The notes under the pieces are model-generated. The model was not told where the DNA came from. It worked only from the letters and a program-made list of their open reading frames with translations, and searched no databases. A DNA stretch of 64,000 nt, from contig CAWIGF010000001.1 of assembly GCA_963835585.1 (NCBI GenBank), positions 124,001 to 188,000 on the forward strand, read 5' to 3'. The translations under genes and the position numbers were made by a program. How positions within the stretch are numbered: the first letter of the stretch is position 1; the number at the start of each line of letters is the position of its first letter. Below are positions 52,248 to 61,097 of this stretch, in pieces. This stretch comes from UBA10107 sp963835585 (lineage in GTDB: Archaea > Nanobdellota > Nanobdellia > Woesearchaeales > UBA10107).

Positions 52248-54620
52248 ATGACCATAGACCCAAATGACCCTTTAGCAAGGTATAAACTGAAGAAGCTATT
52301 GAAGAAGATCGATGAACTTAGCGCTAGGCATACCGAGCTTATCACGGTCTACGTTCCGCCAGGTTATGAACTAATCAAAAAAATACAGCAACTGCAGGAT
52401 GAGGTTGGAACAGCTTCCAACATCAAGTCAAGTTCAACGCGAAAGAATGTCACAGAAGCACTGGAAAAAATGATTGTCCTGCTCAAGAGCATTGGTAAAA
52501 CTCCGAAAAACGGGCTTGCTGCTTTCGCGGGAAATGTGGCAGAAAATGAGGGGCAAGTTGAATGGTTCACCGAATACATAGAACCGCCGATGCCATTGAA
52601 CCAGAACTTGTATCGCTGCGACAAAAAATTCGTTACAGAACCATTGTACGAGATGGCTGCATCTGATGATATTTATGGTCTTGTTGTTTTGGACAGAAGA
52701 GATGCATCCTTGGCTGTTCTCAGAGGAAAGGCATTCAAAATCATCGCTAAAACCCACTCAGAGGTTCCTGGAAAGTTCAAGGCGGGCGGACAATGCTGTC
52801 TTCCAGATTCATTAGTGCAATTGAATACCGGAGAAATTGTCGAAATCAATGATGCAGAATATCCAATTAAAGCCGTTGATTTATCGAACAGAAATATAAT
52901 AGACACAAAGATAATAGACAAATGGAACGTCACAAAAAATGAAATTTATAAAATAACAACAAAAAACCCACGAATGGAAATAACATGCTCGAAAGATCAT
53001 TTATTCTTTGTAAGATCAGACAATATCATTGAAAAGCCTGCCTGCGACTTAACTACAAATGATTACCTTATCGTTCCAGAAATTATTGAAGTCGATGGTT
53101 TGGTTCAGTCTATAAAACAATATTCGAATGGAAAAATAAAAACACCAAAGACAATAAACGAACCATTTGCACAAATAATTGGCTATTACCTAGGAGATGG
53201 AAATGTCGATGATTCAAGAGTTTGTTTCTCGGAAGGCAGAAAAGATGTCGCTGAATCGTATTTGAATAAGTGCAAGAAACTATTCAATGCGAATACACAT
53301 ATAAGATTCAGAAAAAATAAGGGATATTATGAAGTACGTGTCTATGGCAGACCGCTTGAACGCCTATTCAGAGAGCAATTTCCAAAAAAAGAAGGAATTC
53401 CACTAGCGATACTGAAATCTCCTAAAAACGTAGTTGCCTCATTCTTAAAGGGATTATTTGATGCGGAAGGATATGTAAGCAACAGGGTTGCTTTGGGAAT
53501 AAACGATAAACTGCTTGCAAGGCATATACAAATAGCTCTTCTAAGATTTGGAATAATATCCTCACTCCAAGAATATGATAATAGGAGAAACCCTTACAGC
53601 GACAAACCGAGATACACCATAGAACTATGCGGAAAGGAATCCATCATTATGTTCAATAAAATCATCGGATTTTCTGCAAAAGACAAACATGAAAAGCTCG
53701 TAAATCTTATCAAAAATAAATCAACTGTGGACTACACAAGACAAATTCTTGCGACTGGAAGGGAAGTCAGGCAAATAATCGAAGCAAATGGATTCAAATT
53801 ACACAATCTTCTAAAAGATATTGCACCAGGTGGTTTCTTTGTTAATAAGAGAAACACAAGCAAATATGCATTCAAGAAACAAATCCTAGATAAATTGAAA
53901 AAACACAAAAAAATATACCAAGAACTAAAGAAAATCTACGATTGCCAACTGATCCCTGCAAAGATAAACAAAATAGTGAAACGTAATAAAAAAACAAAAC
54001 TAATAGATATTTCAACGCAATCAGCGAATTTCATAGCAAATTGTATATTAACACATAACAGCGCTGCACGTTTTGGAAGGGTACGAGAAGATTCAAAACG
54101 AGAACATTTTAAGAAAGTCGCTGAACTCATGAAGGATGAATTTCTTAATATGCCAGGATTGAAAGGAATAATCATTGGCGGGCCTGAAACGACAGTTGTA
54201 GATTTCTTGAACCAAGAATACATTACAGGAGATGTCCAGAAAAAGATTTTGGGATACAAGCCATTGAGTTATACTGAAGAATTTGGCATTCAGGAATTAT
54301 TGGACAAGGCATCGGACCTACTTGGAGAAGCTGAAATCTCTGATGAAAAGAAAATTATGGCACGGTTCCTCGAAACATTGCAAAAAAAGGAAAAAATGGC
54401 AGAATATGGCTATGATGCAGTAAAGCAGAAGCTGGAAATGGGTGTTGTTGATGTCCTTTTGATATCCGAATCTCTCGATGATCAAAAAATAGAAGAGCTT
54501 GAAGACATAGCTAAAAAATTCAGCACAACAGTCAAGATAATTTCTACAGATACACGAGAAGGAGTTCAACTTAGAGAGATTGGAAAGGTAGCTGCCATTT
54601 TGAGATATGAAGTCGAATAA
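52248..54620 (+). CDS. prf1: Peptide chain release factor aRF1 interrupted by an intein
   Basis: aRF1 reads all three stop codons and releases the peptide. The N domain carries the NIKS motif (ASNIKSSSTRKN near residue 59). The M domain carries the catalytic GGQ in KFKAGGQ at about 180-182. The frame then runs straight into a 422-residue intein (183-604) and resumes with SAARFGRVREDSKREHFKK. Removing the intein leaves 368 residues with a continuous GGQSAARF, as in intact family members. The C domain follows (about 675-790). Since the intein splits the active site, release activity should depend on splicing. Confidence 0.93.
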   Translation: MTIDPNDPLARYKLKKLLKKIDELSARHTELITVYVPPGYELIKKIQQLQDEVGTASNIKSSSTRKNVTEALEKMIVLLKSIGKTPKNGLAAFAGNVAENEGQVEWFTEYIEPPMPLNQNLYRCDKKFVTEPLYEMAASDDIYGLVVLDRRDASLAVLRGKAFKIIAKTHSEVPGKFKAGGQCCLPDSLVQLNTGEIVEINDAEYPIKAVDLSNRNIIDTKIIDKWNVTKNEIYKITTKNPRMEITCSKDHLFFVRSDNIIEKPACDLTTNDYLIVPEIIEVDGLVQSIKQYSNGKIKTPKTINEPFAQIIGYYLGDGNVDDSRVCFSEGRKDVAESYLNKCKKLFNANTHIRFRKNKGYYEVRVYGRPLERLFREQFPKKEGIPLAILKSPKNVVASFLKGLFDAEGYVSNRVALGINDKLLARHIQIALLRFGIISSLQEYDNRRNPYSDKPRYTIELCGKESIIMFNKIIGFSAKDKHEKLVNLIKNKSTVDYTRQILATGREVRQIIEANGFKLHNLLKDIAPGGFFVNKRNTSKYAFKKQILDKLKKHKKIYQELKKIYDCQLIPAKINKIVKRNKKTKLIDISTQSANFIANCILTHNSAARFGRVREDSKREHFKKVAELMKDEFLNMPGLKGIIIGGPETTVVDFLNQEYITGDVQKKILGYKPLSYTEEFGIQELLDKASDLLGEAEISDEKKIMARFLETLQKKEKMAEYGYDAVKQKLEMGVVDVLLISESLDDQKIEELEDIAKKFSTTVKIISTDTREGVQLREIGKVAAILRYEVE
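52794..54059 (+). other. LAGLIDADG intein at the GGQ site of aRF1
   Basis: The splicing blocks are visible. The N-terminal CCLPDSLVQL is block A, with the first Cys directly after GGQ. ITCSKDHLFFV is block B with its His, and the C-terminal ANCILTHN is followed by Ser as the first extein residue. Between them lie two homing-endonuclease motifs, IGYYLGDGNV and LKGLFDAEGYV, both with acidic residues, so the nuclease may be active. 422 residues is a full-size bifunctional intein. Base composition looks similar to or slightly more AT-rich than the flanks. Confidence 0.9.
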
Positions 54621-55111
54621 TGAACAAAAAAGAATTCAAGAAGCTAATAAAGAAAGATAAATATCAAGTTTTATTATTTACCTCGAGATTTCCACTTCCC
54701 TACAAAATACCTCATTTCGCAGTACATTCTTGGATTGTGACGGCAAATAAAGGGAAAATAATTCGATGGGAAGTATACCAAGTTCCTGACTATGTCAAGA
54801 ATAGCAAAGGGTATATCTATTGGAACTACATTAAACCGTGGCTTGGTATCAAGAAGTATGATAGCCTAGGTGCAGAACGACATAATAGCAAACTTATTGG
54901 AAAAATAGAAGGAACAGAAGGTTCTCTTGCTGAAAAGATGGTTACATTCATCAATACAAAAGCAACGACCTACCCATTCGCTGGCAAATATAAGTATGTT
55001 CCTGGGCCAAATAGCAATACTTTTGTTCAATGGATTCTAAATAAATTCCCCACATCAGGTCTAACACTGCCTTGGAATGCGTTCGGTAAGACATATAAAG
55101 TACGCAAGTAA
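54620..55111 (+). CDS. DUF3750-like protein
   Basis: 163 residues. The pattern IPHFAVHSWIVTAN..., GAERHNSKLIGKIEGTEG and YKYVPGPNSNTFVQWILNK is like DUF3750, a small family of unknown function with a conserved His and a GPNSNTF motif that recalls papain-like (NlpC/LRAT-type) folds. No signal peptide is seen. Its ATG overlaps the aRF1 stop by 1 base, so it is co-transcribed. Confidence 0.6.
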   Translation: MNKKEFKKLIKKDKYQVLLFTSRFPLPYKIPHFAVHSWIVTANKGKIIRWEVYQVPDYVKNSKGYIYWNYIKPWLGIKKYDSLGAERHNSKLIGKIEGTEGSLAEKMVTFINTKATTYPFAGKYKYVPGPNSNTFVQWILNKFPTSGLTLPWNAFGKTYKVRK

Positions 55112-55120
55112 CCTTTTTGT

Positions 55121-55774
55121 ATGAGTTTCCTCGACGAAGCACTACACAATCTTGGAGTAAATCAAACATATGAGACTACAATTAAATACAGTGACCACTT
55201 CAAGCCGTACGGCTCGAACATCAAGGTATATCCGAACAGAATCGTTCTCGGACTTAGCAGATCGTGGAAACAAATAAGCGACGAGATAAAAGTTGGATTG
55301 GCACAGGAACTTCTTGTAAAAGTATTCAGGATAAAAAAAACAACTCTGAACATGGAGCTTTACAACGGCTTCATCAAAAACATTCACATCGCAATACCGA
55401 AAGAAGAACCGGAGCCTCGGTTGTTGGCGTCATTCAATCATGTTAATGAAAAATACTTCAACGACATGATTGAACGCCCGAATATAGTGTGGGGAGATTT
55501 CACGACAAGAAAATTAGGCTCATACGATTACCGACAGGATACGATAACCATGAGCAGAGTTCTAGAGAAGGAAGAAAAATTCATTGATCTCGTAATGCAT
55601 CACGAATTGCTGCACAAAAAACACAAGTTCTCTAGTAAAAATGGTCGATCATTGCATCACTCATCTGCATTCAAAAGAGAAGAACATAGTTTCGAGAACT
55701 ATGAAGAACTAGAGAAACAACTGAAAAATTATCTCATGAAAGCCAATCTAAGAAAGATGTTTAAATTCTGGTAA
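55121..55774 (+). CDS. Zinc metallopeptidase-like protein with HELLH motif
   Basis: 217 residues. The motif LVMHHELLHKKHKF near residue 164 contains HExxH, and a third ligand may be H or E in LHHSSAFKREEHSFENYEEL. This resembles SprT/M48-type or YgjP-like predicted metal-dependent hydrolases. Upstream, WGDFTTRKLGSYDYRQDTIT is typical of such proteins. The substrate is unknown. It lies 9 bases after the DUF3750-like gene. Confidence 0.7.
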   Translation: MSFLDEALHNLGVNQTYETTIKYSDHFKPYGSNIKVYPNRIVLGLSRSWKQISDEIKVGLAQELLVKVFRIKKTTLNMELYNGFIKNIHIAIPKEEPEPRLLASFNHVNEKYFNDMIERPNIVWGDFTTRKLGSYDYRQDTITMSRVLEKEEKFIDLVMHHELLHKKHKFSSKNGRSLHHSSAFKREEHSFENYEELEKQLKNYLMKANLRKMFKFW

Positions 55775-55901
55775 TAGTCAGCATCTTGTTTTTAGCAGAA
55801 TTTAACCAGCAAGCAAAACAACTTATAAATCTTTTTTAAGTCATTACAAATGTTTATAAATCATCTTCGACAGGTATGCAATAGAAAATAGAAGGTAAAA
55901 T

Positions 55902-57749
55902 ATGAAAGTAAAGGAACAAAAAATTAAAGAAAGTGTTGAAAAATTGGTGGTTGACACATCTGTTTTGATAGAGGGCGTTGTATCAGAGAAACTTGCCTCA
56001 AAAGAAATAACACCAGAAACAATATTAATCCATGAAGCAGTCATCGCGGAACTTGAGGGTCAGGCAAATGCAGGGAAGGAAAAAGGATATCTTGGACTGG
56101 AAGAAATAAAAAAAATACGCGACGTAGCAAAGAAGTTTGATATAAATATTGTATATGCAGGAAGAAGACAGAACGAATCGGAAATACGCCTCGCAAAATC
56201 AGGGGCTATCGATGCCATGATAAGAGAACTTGCTTACACTGAAGATGCTCATTTCATAACCGCAGACAGAGTTAATGCTCTTGCTGCGCAGGCAAAAGGA
56301 ATCAAAGTAATTCTTATTGAATTTGAAAAGGAGATTAAAGACCTTACGTTCGAGAAATATTTCGATGCAACGACCATGTCCTTGCATATTAAGGAAAACA
56401 CCAAACCCGTCGCGAAAAGAGGAAAGCCAGGGGAATGGGAACTGGTTGAAGTGGATAACATTCTTAACAGAAGAACTGTTGAATCAATGGCAAAGGAAAT
56501 CATTGAAGAAGCGACAAGAAGAGAAAACAGCTCGATAGAAGTTGAGCGCGAAGGTTCGACAATCGTCCAGCTTGGAAGATACAGGACAGTAATTGTAAGA
56601 CCTCCATTCTCTGATGGTTGGGAAATCACGCTAGTAAGACCTGTAAAAAGGCTATCGCTCGAGGATTATAGCCTTAGTGAAAAATTAAAAACGCGACTGA
56701 GCGGAAAGGCTGAGGGAGTCTTGATTGCTGGGGCTCCAGGAATGGGTAAAAGCACATTCACCCAAGCATTGACTGAATATTATTCAAAACAGAATAAAAT
56801 AATCAAGACTATTGAGGCTCCAAGGGATTTGGTTGTGCCAGATACAATAACGCAGTATGCAATCGGGCTGGGAAGCCCTGAAGAAATACACGACATCCTT
56901 CTTCTGTCCAGGCCGGATTACACCATTTTCGATGAAATGAGGAACAAAGATGATTTCGAACTCTTTGCTGATTTGCGATTGGCGGGAGTAGGGATGGTTG
57001 GAGTCATTCATGCAACAAAACCCATCGACGCGATACAGCGATTCATCGGAAAGATAGAAATGGGAGTTATCCCTCACATAGTAGACACTGTAATTTTCAT
57101 CAAAAACGGGGCTGTCGATAAGACATTCAGTGTAAGCATGGAAGTAAAAGTGCCTGCTGGAATGACCGAAGCGGACTTGGCACGACCATGTGTCGTTATC
57201 AATGACTTCGAAACAGAAAAGCAGGAATATGAATTATATTCATACGGAAACGACACAGTTGTCATTCCGGTAACTGAAATAAAGGCACGTGGAAATCCAG
57301 TGCAGGAGCTAGCAAAGTTAGCAATTCAAACCGAACTGCAAAGATATGCAGATGAAGTCGAGGTTGACATCACATCGGACAATTCATGCACAATATATGT
57401 CCCGGAACATGATATCGCAGGGATAATTGGAAAGCAAGGTAAAAACATCGAGATGCTCGAAAAAGCGATCGGCATGAGCATTGACGTCCAGGAGTTGAAA
57501 GGAAACAGGAAAAAAAAGAAACAGGGAGAACCTGCTTATTTCAAATCCGAAATAACAAATAAATACATCATACTCAAGGTCGATGGAAATTATGCAGGAA
57601 AGAATGTTTACATATATGTAGATGAGGAACTGCTAATGACAGCGAATGTAGGGAAAAACGGCGAGATCAAAATAGGATCTGAGCACAAGCTTGGAAAAAC
57701 ACTTAGAAATGCCATTTCTTCAAGAGGCAACGTCGAGGTCAGGCTGTGA
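55902..57749 (+). CDS. PINA-type protein: PIN domain, T4P-like ATPase, KH domain
   Basis: Architecture of the archaeal PINA family. A PIN domain (about 14-150: VVDTSVLIEG...AGAIDAMIRELAY...FITADRVNA) is followed by a secretion-superfamily ATPase (about 210-470) with Walker A AGAPGMGKSTF at about 276 and Walker B YTIFDEMRNKDDF. A KH RNA/DNA-binding domain (IIGKQGKNIEMLEKAIGM) comes near 510, then a C-terminal strand-rich tail. PINA of Sulfolobus is a hexameric ATPase/helicase linked to DNA repair. The length of 615 residues is normal. TTTATAAATC boxes lie upstream. SerS follows with a GTGA overlap. Confidence 0.88.
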   Translation: MKVKEQKIKESVEKLVVDTSVLIEGVVSEKLASKEITPETILIHEAVIAELEGQANAGKEKGYLGLEEIKKIRDVAKKFDINIVYAGRRQNESEIRLAKSGAIDAMIRELAYTEDAHFITADRVNALAAQAKGIKVILIEFEKEIKDLTFEKYFDATTMSLHIKENTKPVAKRGKPGEWELVEVDNILNRRTVESMAKEIIEEATRRENSSIEVEREGSTIVQLGRYRTVIVRPPFSDGWEITLVRPVKRLSLEDYSLSEKLKTRLSGKAEGVLIAGAPGMGKSTFTQALTEYYSKQNKIIKTIEAPRDLVVPDTITQYAIGLGSPEEIHDILLLSRPDYTIFDEMRNKDDFELFADLRLAGVGMVGVIHATKPIDAIQRFIGKIEMGVIPHIVDTVIFIKNGAVDKTFSVSMEVKVPAGMTEADLARPCVVINDFETEKQEYELYSYGNDTVVIPVTEIKARGNPVQELAKLAIQTELQRYADEVEVDITSDNSCTIYVPEHDIAGIIGKQGKNIEMLEKAIGMSIDVQELKGNRKKKKQGEPAYFKSEITNKYIILKVDGNYAGKNVYIYVDEELLMTANVGKNGEIKIGSEHKLGKTLRNAISSRGNVEVRL

Positions 57750-59032
57750 TAGACATCAACCTAATAAGGGAAAACGCGGAATTTGTCAAATCAAATATAA
57801 AGAGGAAAGGACAAATTGAAAAGCTCCCTCTGGTTGATGAGGCAAAAAAATTAGATATTCAGATAAAGGAATTGAAGCAAAGTGCCCAACAGCTAAGAGC
57901 GGAAAGAAATAAAATATCTGAAAAAATAAATGAAGCAAAGAAAAAAGGCAAGGATGTAAAGAAAATACTTGAAGAAGCGAAGAAAATCCCAGATAAGATA
58001 AAAGTTCTAGAGGATGAACAAATAAAAATCGAAAATCTCCTTAATGAAATAATGCAAAAGATCCCAAACATAATGTGGAAAGACGTTCCTAAAGGAAAGG
58101 ATGCCACACAAAATGTCGAGATAAAGAAGGGCGGAAAGATAAAGAAATTTGATTTTCCTGTAAAAAATCATGTTGAAATAATCGAAACATTGCAGATTGG
58201 CGATTTTGAGGCGTCCGCAAGGGTTTCAGGAAAAGGATTTTATTACCTAAAAGGGGATCTGGCTTTGTTGAATCAGGCACTGATTAAATTTTCAATAGAT
58301 TTCATGACAAAAAAGGGTTACACAAACATCGAGCCACCTCTAATGTTAAACGAAAAATCAATTTTTGCTTCCATGGACAAAAATGCAATGGCACAGTCCG
58401 TTTATTCCATAAAAGATGATGATTTGAGTTTGATTGGAACATCTGAGCAGTCAATACTCGCCATGCATGCAGGGGAAACCATTCAAGAAATGGAATTACC
58501 CAAAAAATACTTCTCATACTCAATGTGCTTCAGAAAGGAAGTCGGAGCTCACGGGATAAATGAAAAAGGACTTTGGAGAACGCACCAATTCAACAAAGTT
58601 GAGCAGTTTATTTTCTGCAGACCAGAAGATTCTGAGAAAATGTATGAGGAACTGTTCAATAATTCTGATGAAATACTCAAGGTGCTTGAGCTACCGTACC
58701 GATGGGTTGAAATATGTACAGGAGACTTGGCAGACTGGAAATTCAGAAGCGCGGATTTTGAAGTATACAGGCCAACAACAAAAGAATACGGAGAATTGGG
58801 TTCATTATCGAACTGTACCGACTACCAAGCAAGAAAATTAAACATAAAGTGTGTTAATAAGGAAGGAAACAAGAGAATTTTGCATACCTTGAACAACACA
58901 GCGATAGCGACATCGAGAATGATGGTTGCAATCATAGAAAACTACCAGAATAAAGATGGTTCCATAACCATACCTAAGGTTCTTGTCCCATATATGGGAG
59001 GAAAGACAAAAATCGCCAAGGAGGTACATTAG
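57746..59032 (+). CDS. serS: Seryl-tRNA synthetase (common bacterial/eukaryal type)
   Basis: Charges tRNA-Ser. The N-terminal 110 residues form the long antiparallel coiled-coil arm that grips the tRNA long arm. The class II core follows: motif 2 in YFSYSMCFRKEVGAHGI... and motif 3 in NNTAIATSRMMVAIIENYQN, with the TSE-type GTSEQSILAMHAGE loop. It is not the rare methanogen type. The GTG start at 57746 overlaps the PINA stop (GTGA), which implies coupling. Confidence 0.95.
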   Translation: MIDINLIRENAEFVKSNIKRKGQIEKLPLVDEAKKLDIQIKELKQSAQQLRAERNKISEKINEAKKKGKDVKKILEEAKKIPDKIKVLEDEQIKIENLLNEIMQKIPNIMWKDVPKGKDATQNVEIKKGGKIKKFDFPVKNHVEIIETLQIGDFEASARVSGKGFYYLKGDLALLNQALIKFSIDFMTKKGYTNIEPPLMLNEKSIFASMDKNAMAQSVYSIKDDDLSLIGTSEQSILAMHAGETIQEMELPKKYFSYSMCFRKEVGAHGINEKGLWRTHQFNKVEQFIFCRPEDSEKMYEELFNNSDEILKVLELPYRWVEICTGDLADWKFRSADFEVYRPTTKEYGELGSLSNCTDYQARKLNIKCVNKEGNKRILHTLNNTAIATSRMMVAIIENYQNKDGSITIPKVLVPYMGGKTKIAKEVH

Positions 59033-59033
59033 A

Positions 59034-59222
59034 ATGGCAGACGATTTTGAGGACGAAACGTATACAGAGGAAAAGGATGAAGTGGCAGAGGAAGACACCG
59101 CTGATGAAGATCTTGAAAATGACGAAATAAATGATTGGGAAGAAGGCTTCCAGAAGGGAGAAGAAGAGGCAGAATTCCAAGAAGAAAAGAAAGAAGAGGA
59201 AGAACCGGAAGAAGAAGTCTGA
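59034..59222 (+). CDS. Highly acidic 62-residue protein
   Basis: From the ATG at 59034, 62 residues of which more than half are Asp or Glu (MADDFEDETYTEEKDEVAEE at the start, EEEPEEEV at the end), certainly disordered. An AAGGAGG ribosome-binding site lies just before the serS stop. It is 1 base after serS and 2 bases before the Orc1/Cdc6-like ATPase gene, so it belongs to the same operon. It may be a DNA-mimic or regulatory partner of that ATPase; no homology supports this. Confidence 0.55.
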   Translation: MADDFEDETYTEEKDEVAEEDTADEDLENDEINDWEEGFQKGEEEAEFQEEKKEEEEPEEEV

Positions 59223-59224
59223 CC

Positions 59225-60307
59225 ATGGGTGTTTTTAATGATATTTTACGGAGCGATGAAACGCTCTTCAAGAATGTAATCGCGCTTGATTATGACTACA
59301 TTCCAAAATTGGTCCCATTCAGGGATGTGCAACAGCATCAAATGGCGATGTGCATCAAGCCGCTTTTCCAGGAAAGAAGTGGAAGAAATTTATTCATTCA
59401 TGGACCGCCCGGAGTAGGAAAGACTGTCGCATGCCGTCACGTGTTGAAAGAATTGGAGGACGAGCACAATGAGATTGAGCCGATTTACATCAATTGCTGG
59501 GAAAGAAACAGCTCATACAAGATAATGATCGCAATCTGCGACCACCTCGGATACACATTTACCCATAATAAAAAGACCGATGAACTTTTCAAAATTGTAA
59601 GAGATTTGCTGAACAAAACATCAGTGGTGTTTGTCTTTGACGAGGTCGACAAGGCAGATGAATATGATTTCCTTTACTACATTCTTGAACAAATATACAA
59701 AAAATCGATATTTCTAATCACGAACTACAAGGAATGGCTTCTGAACCTTGATGAGCGAATCAAGTCACGTTTAACTGCAGAGATAATTGAGTTCAAGCCG
59801 TATAGCCTGCAGGAGACCAGGGAAATTATGGAGCAGCGTGTTAATTACGCGTTCCAGGACAATGTCCTTGACAAAGATGCGTTCGAAGCGATTGCCAAGA
59901 AGACATATGACATACATGACTTACGAAAGGGACTTTACCTGCTTCGCGAAGCCGGAAACCTTGCCGAAGACAAGAGCATGAAGCACATCAATATAGAACA
60001 AATCAACAATGCCATCAGGAAACTTGATGATTTCACCATAAACAAGGAAGAAGGTCTTGATGTGGAGACAAGATTCGTACTGGAACTGATAAAAAAGAAT
60101 CCCGAAAGCAGGACAGGGGATCTCTACAAGATTTACACAAACAATGGAGGGAATAGCTCGCTAAAGACATTCACAAGAAAACTAAAAAGACTTGAGGATG
60201 GTAAATTCATTATTCTTGACAAAAGCGGCGGCGGACCAGATGGAAACACATCCATCATAAAACTTGCATCAAAGAGTCCTGTAAACAAAAAGCTCACAGA
60301 ATTCTGA
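59225..60307 (+). CDS. Second Orc1/Cdc6-family ATPase
   Basis: 360 residues. Walker A IHGPPGVGKTVACRHVL near residue 52, Walker B VVFVFDEVDKADEY, sensor 1 FLITNYKEW, and a sensor 2 region YDIHDLRKGLYLLREAG. A C-terminal winged helix follows (FVLELIKKNPESRTGDLYKI...). It resembles the shorter Orc1/Cdc6 relatives and differs clearly from the 41539-42720 protein. It may bind different origin elements or act as a regulator. The ATG at 59225 is preferred; the upstream frame is low-complexity and antisense in style to the acidic gene. Confidence 0.85.
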   Translation: MGVFNDILRSDETLFKNVIALDYDYIPKLVPFRDVQQHQMAMCIKPLFQERSGRNLFIHGPPGVGKTVACRHVLKELEDEHNEIEPIYINCWERNSSYKIMIAICDHLGYTFTHNKKTDELFKIVRDLLNKTSVVFVFDEVDKADEYDFLYYILEQIYKKSIFLITNYKEWLLNLDERIKSRLTAEIIEFKPYSLQETREIMEQRVNYAFQDNVLDKDAFEAIAKKTYDIHDLRKGLYLLREAGNLAEDKSMKHINIEQINNAIRKLDDFTINKEEGLDVETRFVLELIKKNPESRTGDLYKIYTNNGGNSSLKTFTRKLKRLEDGKFIILDKSGGGPDGNTSIIKLASKSPVNKKLTEF

Positions 60308-60309
60308 CT

Positions 60310-60579
60310 ATGATAACAAAAATTCTTGGATTATTTGATGTCATCGCTTCAATTCTATTAATTACAACATCATTTATGCCAAAAATAATGTTGGCCATTG
60401 CAGCTGGTTATCTCATCATAAAAGGAACTACGTTCGGATTCATGGGAGATTATGTTAGTTTCGTTGACGGTGCCATTGGCTTATATTTCGTCCTTCTCTA
60501 TTTCGGTATGAGCATACACACGGTAAACATAATATCTTTTGTCTTCCTGCTACAGAAAGGATTGTTTAGCCTTGTCTGA
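60310..60579 (+). CDS. Small hypothetical membrane protein
   Basis: 89 residues with three hydrophobic segments (about 4-38, 47-68 and 70-88) joined by short loops. It begins MITKILGLFDVIASILLI. No catalytic motif is seen. It starts 2 bases after the Orc1/Cdc6-like stop and so ends that operon. I do not recognise a function. Confidence 0.5.
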   Translation: MITKILGLFDVIASILLITTSFMPKIMLAIAAGYLIIKGTTFGFMGDYVSFVDGAIGLYFVLLYFGMSIHTVNIISFVFLLQKGLFSLV

Positions 60580-60609
60580 CATACTCCAAAATTTGACTTA
60601 GAAAATCTT

Positions 60610-60753
60610 GTTGTCCTGTGGTATAACAGCAAATTCTGCACGAAGAATTCTAAAATCCAATCCAGAACGCTTCTTCCTCGCGTATAATGCACTGCCAGAC
60701 AAAATATAATTATTTCGCATGCATTTGCCATTATCCCGTCACCACAGGACAAC
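60610..60753. repeat. 144-bp segment bounded by perfect 13-bp inverted repeats
   Basis: GTTGTCCTGTGGT (60610-60622) and its exact complement ACCACAGGACAAC (60741-60753) bound an AT-rich core that contains smaller hairpins. No target-site duplication flanks it. It may be a miniature transposable element, a structured RNA, or a looping operator next to the promoter at 60763-60774. No transposase gene with such ends is in the window. Confidence 0.55.
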
Positions 60754-60762
60754 CGCATGTGA

Positions 60763-60774
60763 GCTATATAAACC
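60763..60774. promoter_or_regulatory. TATA box upstream of the twin small ORFs
   Basis: GCTATATAAACC predicts a plus-strand start near 60795, exactly at the AGAGGTGAT ribosome-binding motif of the 39-codon ORF. Read on the minus strand it would start transcripts near 60742, at the inner edge of the inverted repeat. Confidence 0.5.
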
Positions 60775-60808
60775 AAAAAACACACTATTCTTTTAGAGGT
60801 GATGCACC

Positions 60809-60928
60809 ATGCATTACAAGGAAACAACACAACAAATCCAGAACATTTGTTTTCAGCAACTGAAGAAACTTTGCGTCAAGGAAAATGAGAGTTTTGACGT
60901 GCAGTTCAGCGACAGGTGGATACAATGA
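60809..60928 (+). CDS. Candidate small protein of 39 residues
   Basis: MHYKETTQQIQNICFQQLKK at the start, ending in FSDRWIQ. It is a short soluble peptide with no known match. Support is contextual: a TATA box at 60763-60774, a strong AGAGGTGAT motif (60795-60803), and an ATGA overlap with the next small ORF. The pair might also be one 76-residue gene with a frameshift. Confidence 0.42.
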   Translation: MHYKETTQQIQNICFQQLKKLCVKENESFDVQFSDRWIQ

Positions 60929-61041
60929 AAATAGAACGATTATTGGAAAAATACGACAAAAAAGTTCCTTCTCCCTCCATCGTCATTGTCGAGAACTTAT
61001 TTTACGCAGACAATAACGTACTTGGAAGGATAATCTCTTAA
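60925..61041 (+). CDS. Candidate small protein of 38 residues
   Basis: MKIERLLEKYDKKVPSPSIV at the start, ending in VLGRIIS. Its ATG overlaps the stop of the preceding 39-codon ORF (ATGA), the coupling seen for real gene pairs in this genome. The peptide has a basic start and a hydrophobic middle. A two-peptide toxin-antitoxin-like unit is possible, but nothing beyond the arrangement supports it. Confidence 0.4.
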   Translation: MKIERLLEKYDKKVPSPSIVIVENLFYADNNVLGRIIS

Positions 61042-61097
61042 TATAGTATTTTCTCAATTACATAAATTTTATAAAGCTGGCAAAGAGAATACTTGGC

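Noticed and set aside
60498..60830. 110-codon minus-strand frame across the inverted repeats
   Set aside because: It overlaps the end of one gene and the start of another, and its start does not fit the TATA box; no family resemblance.
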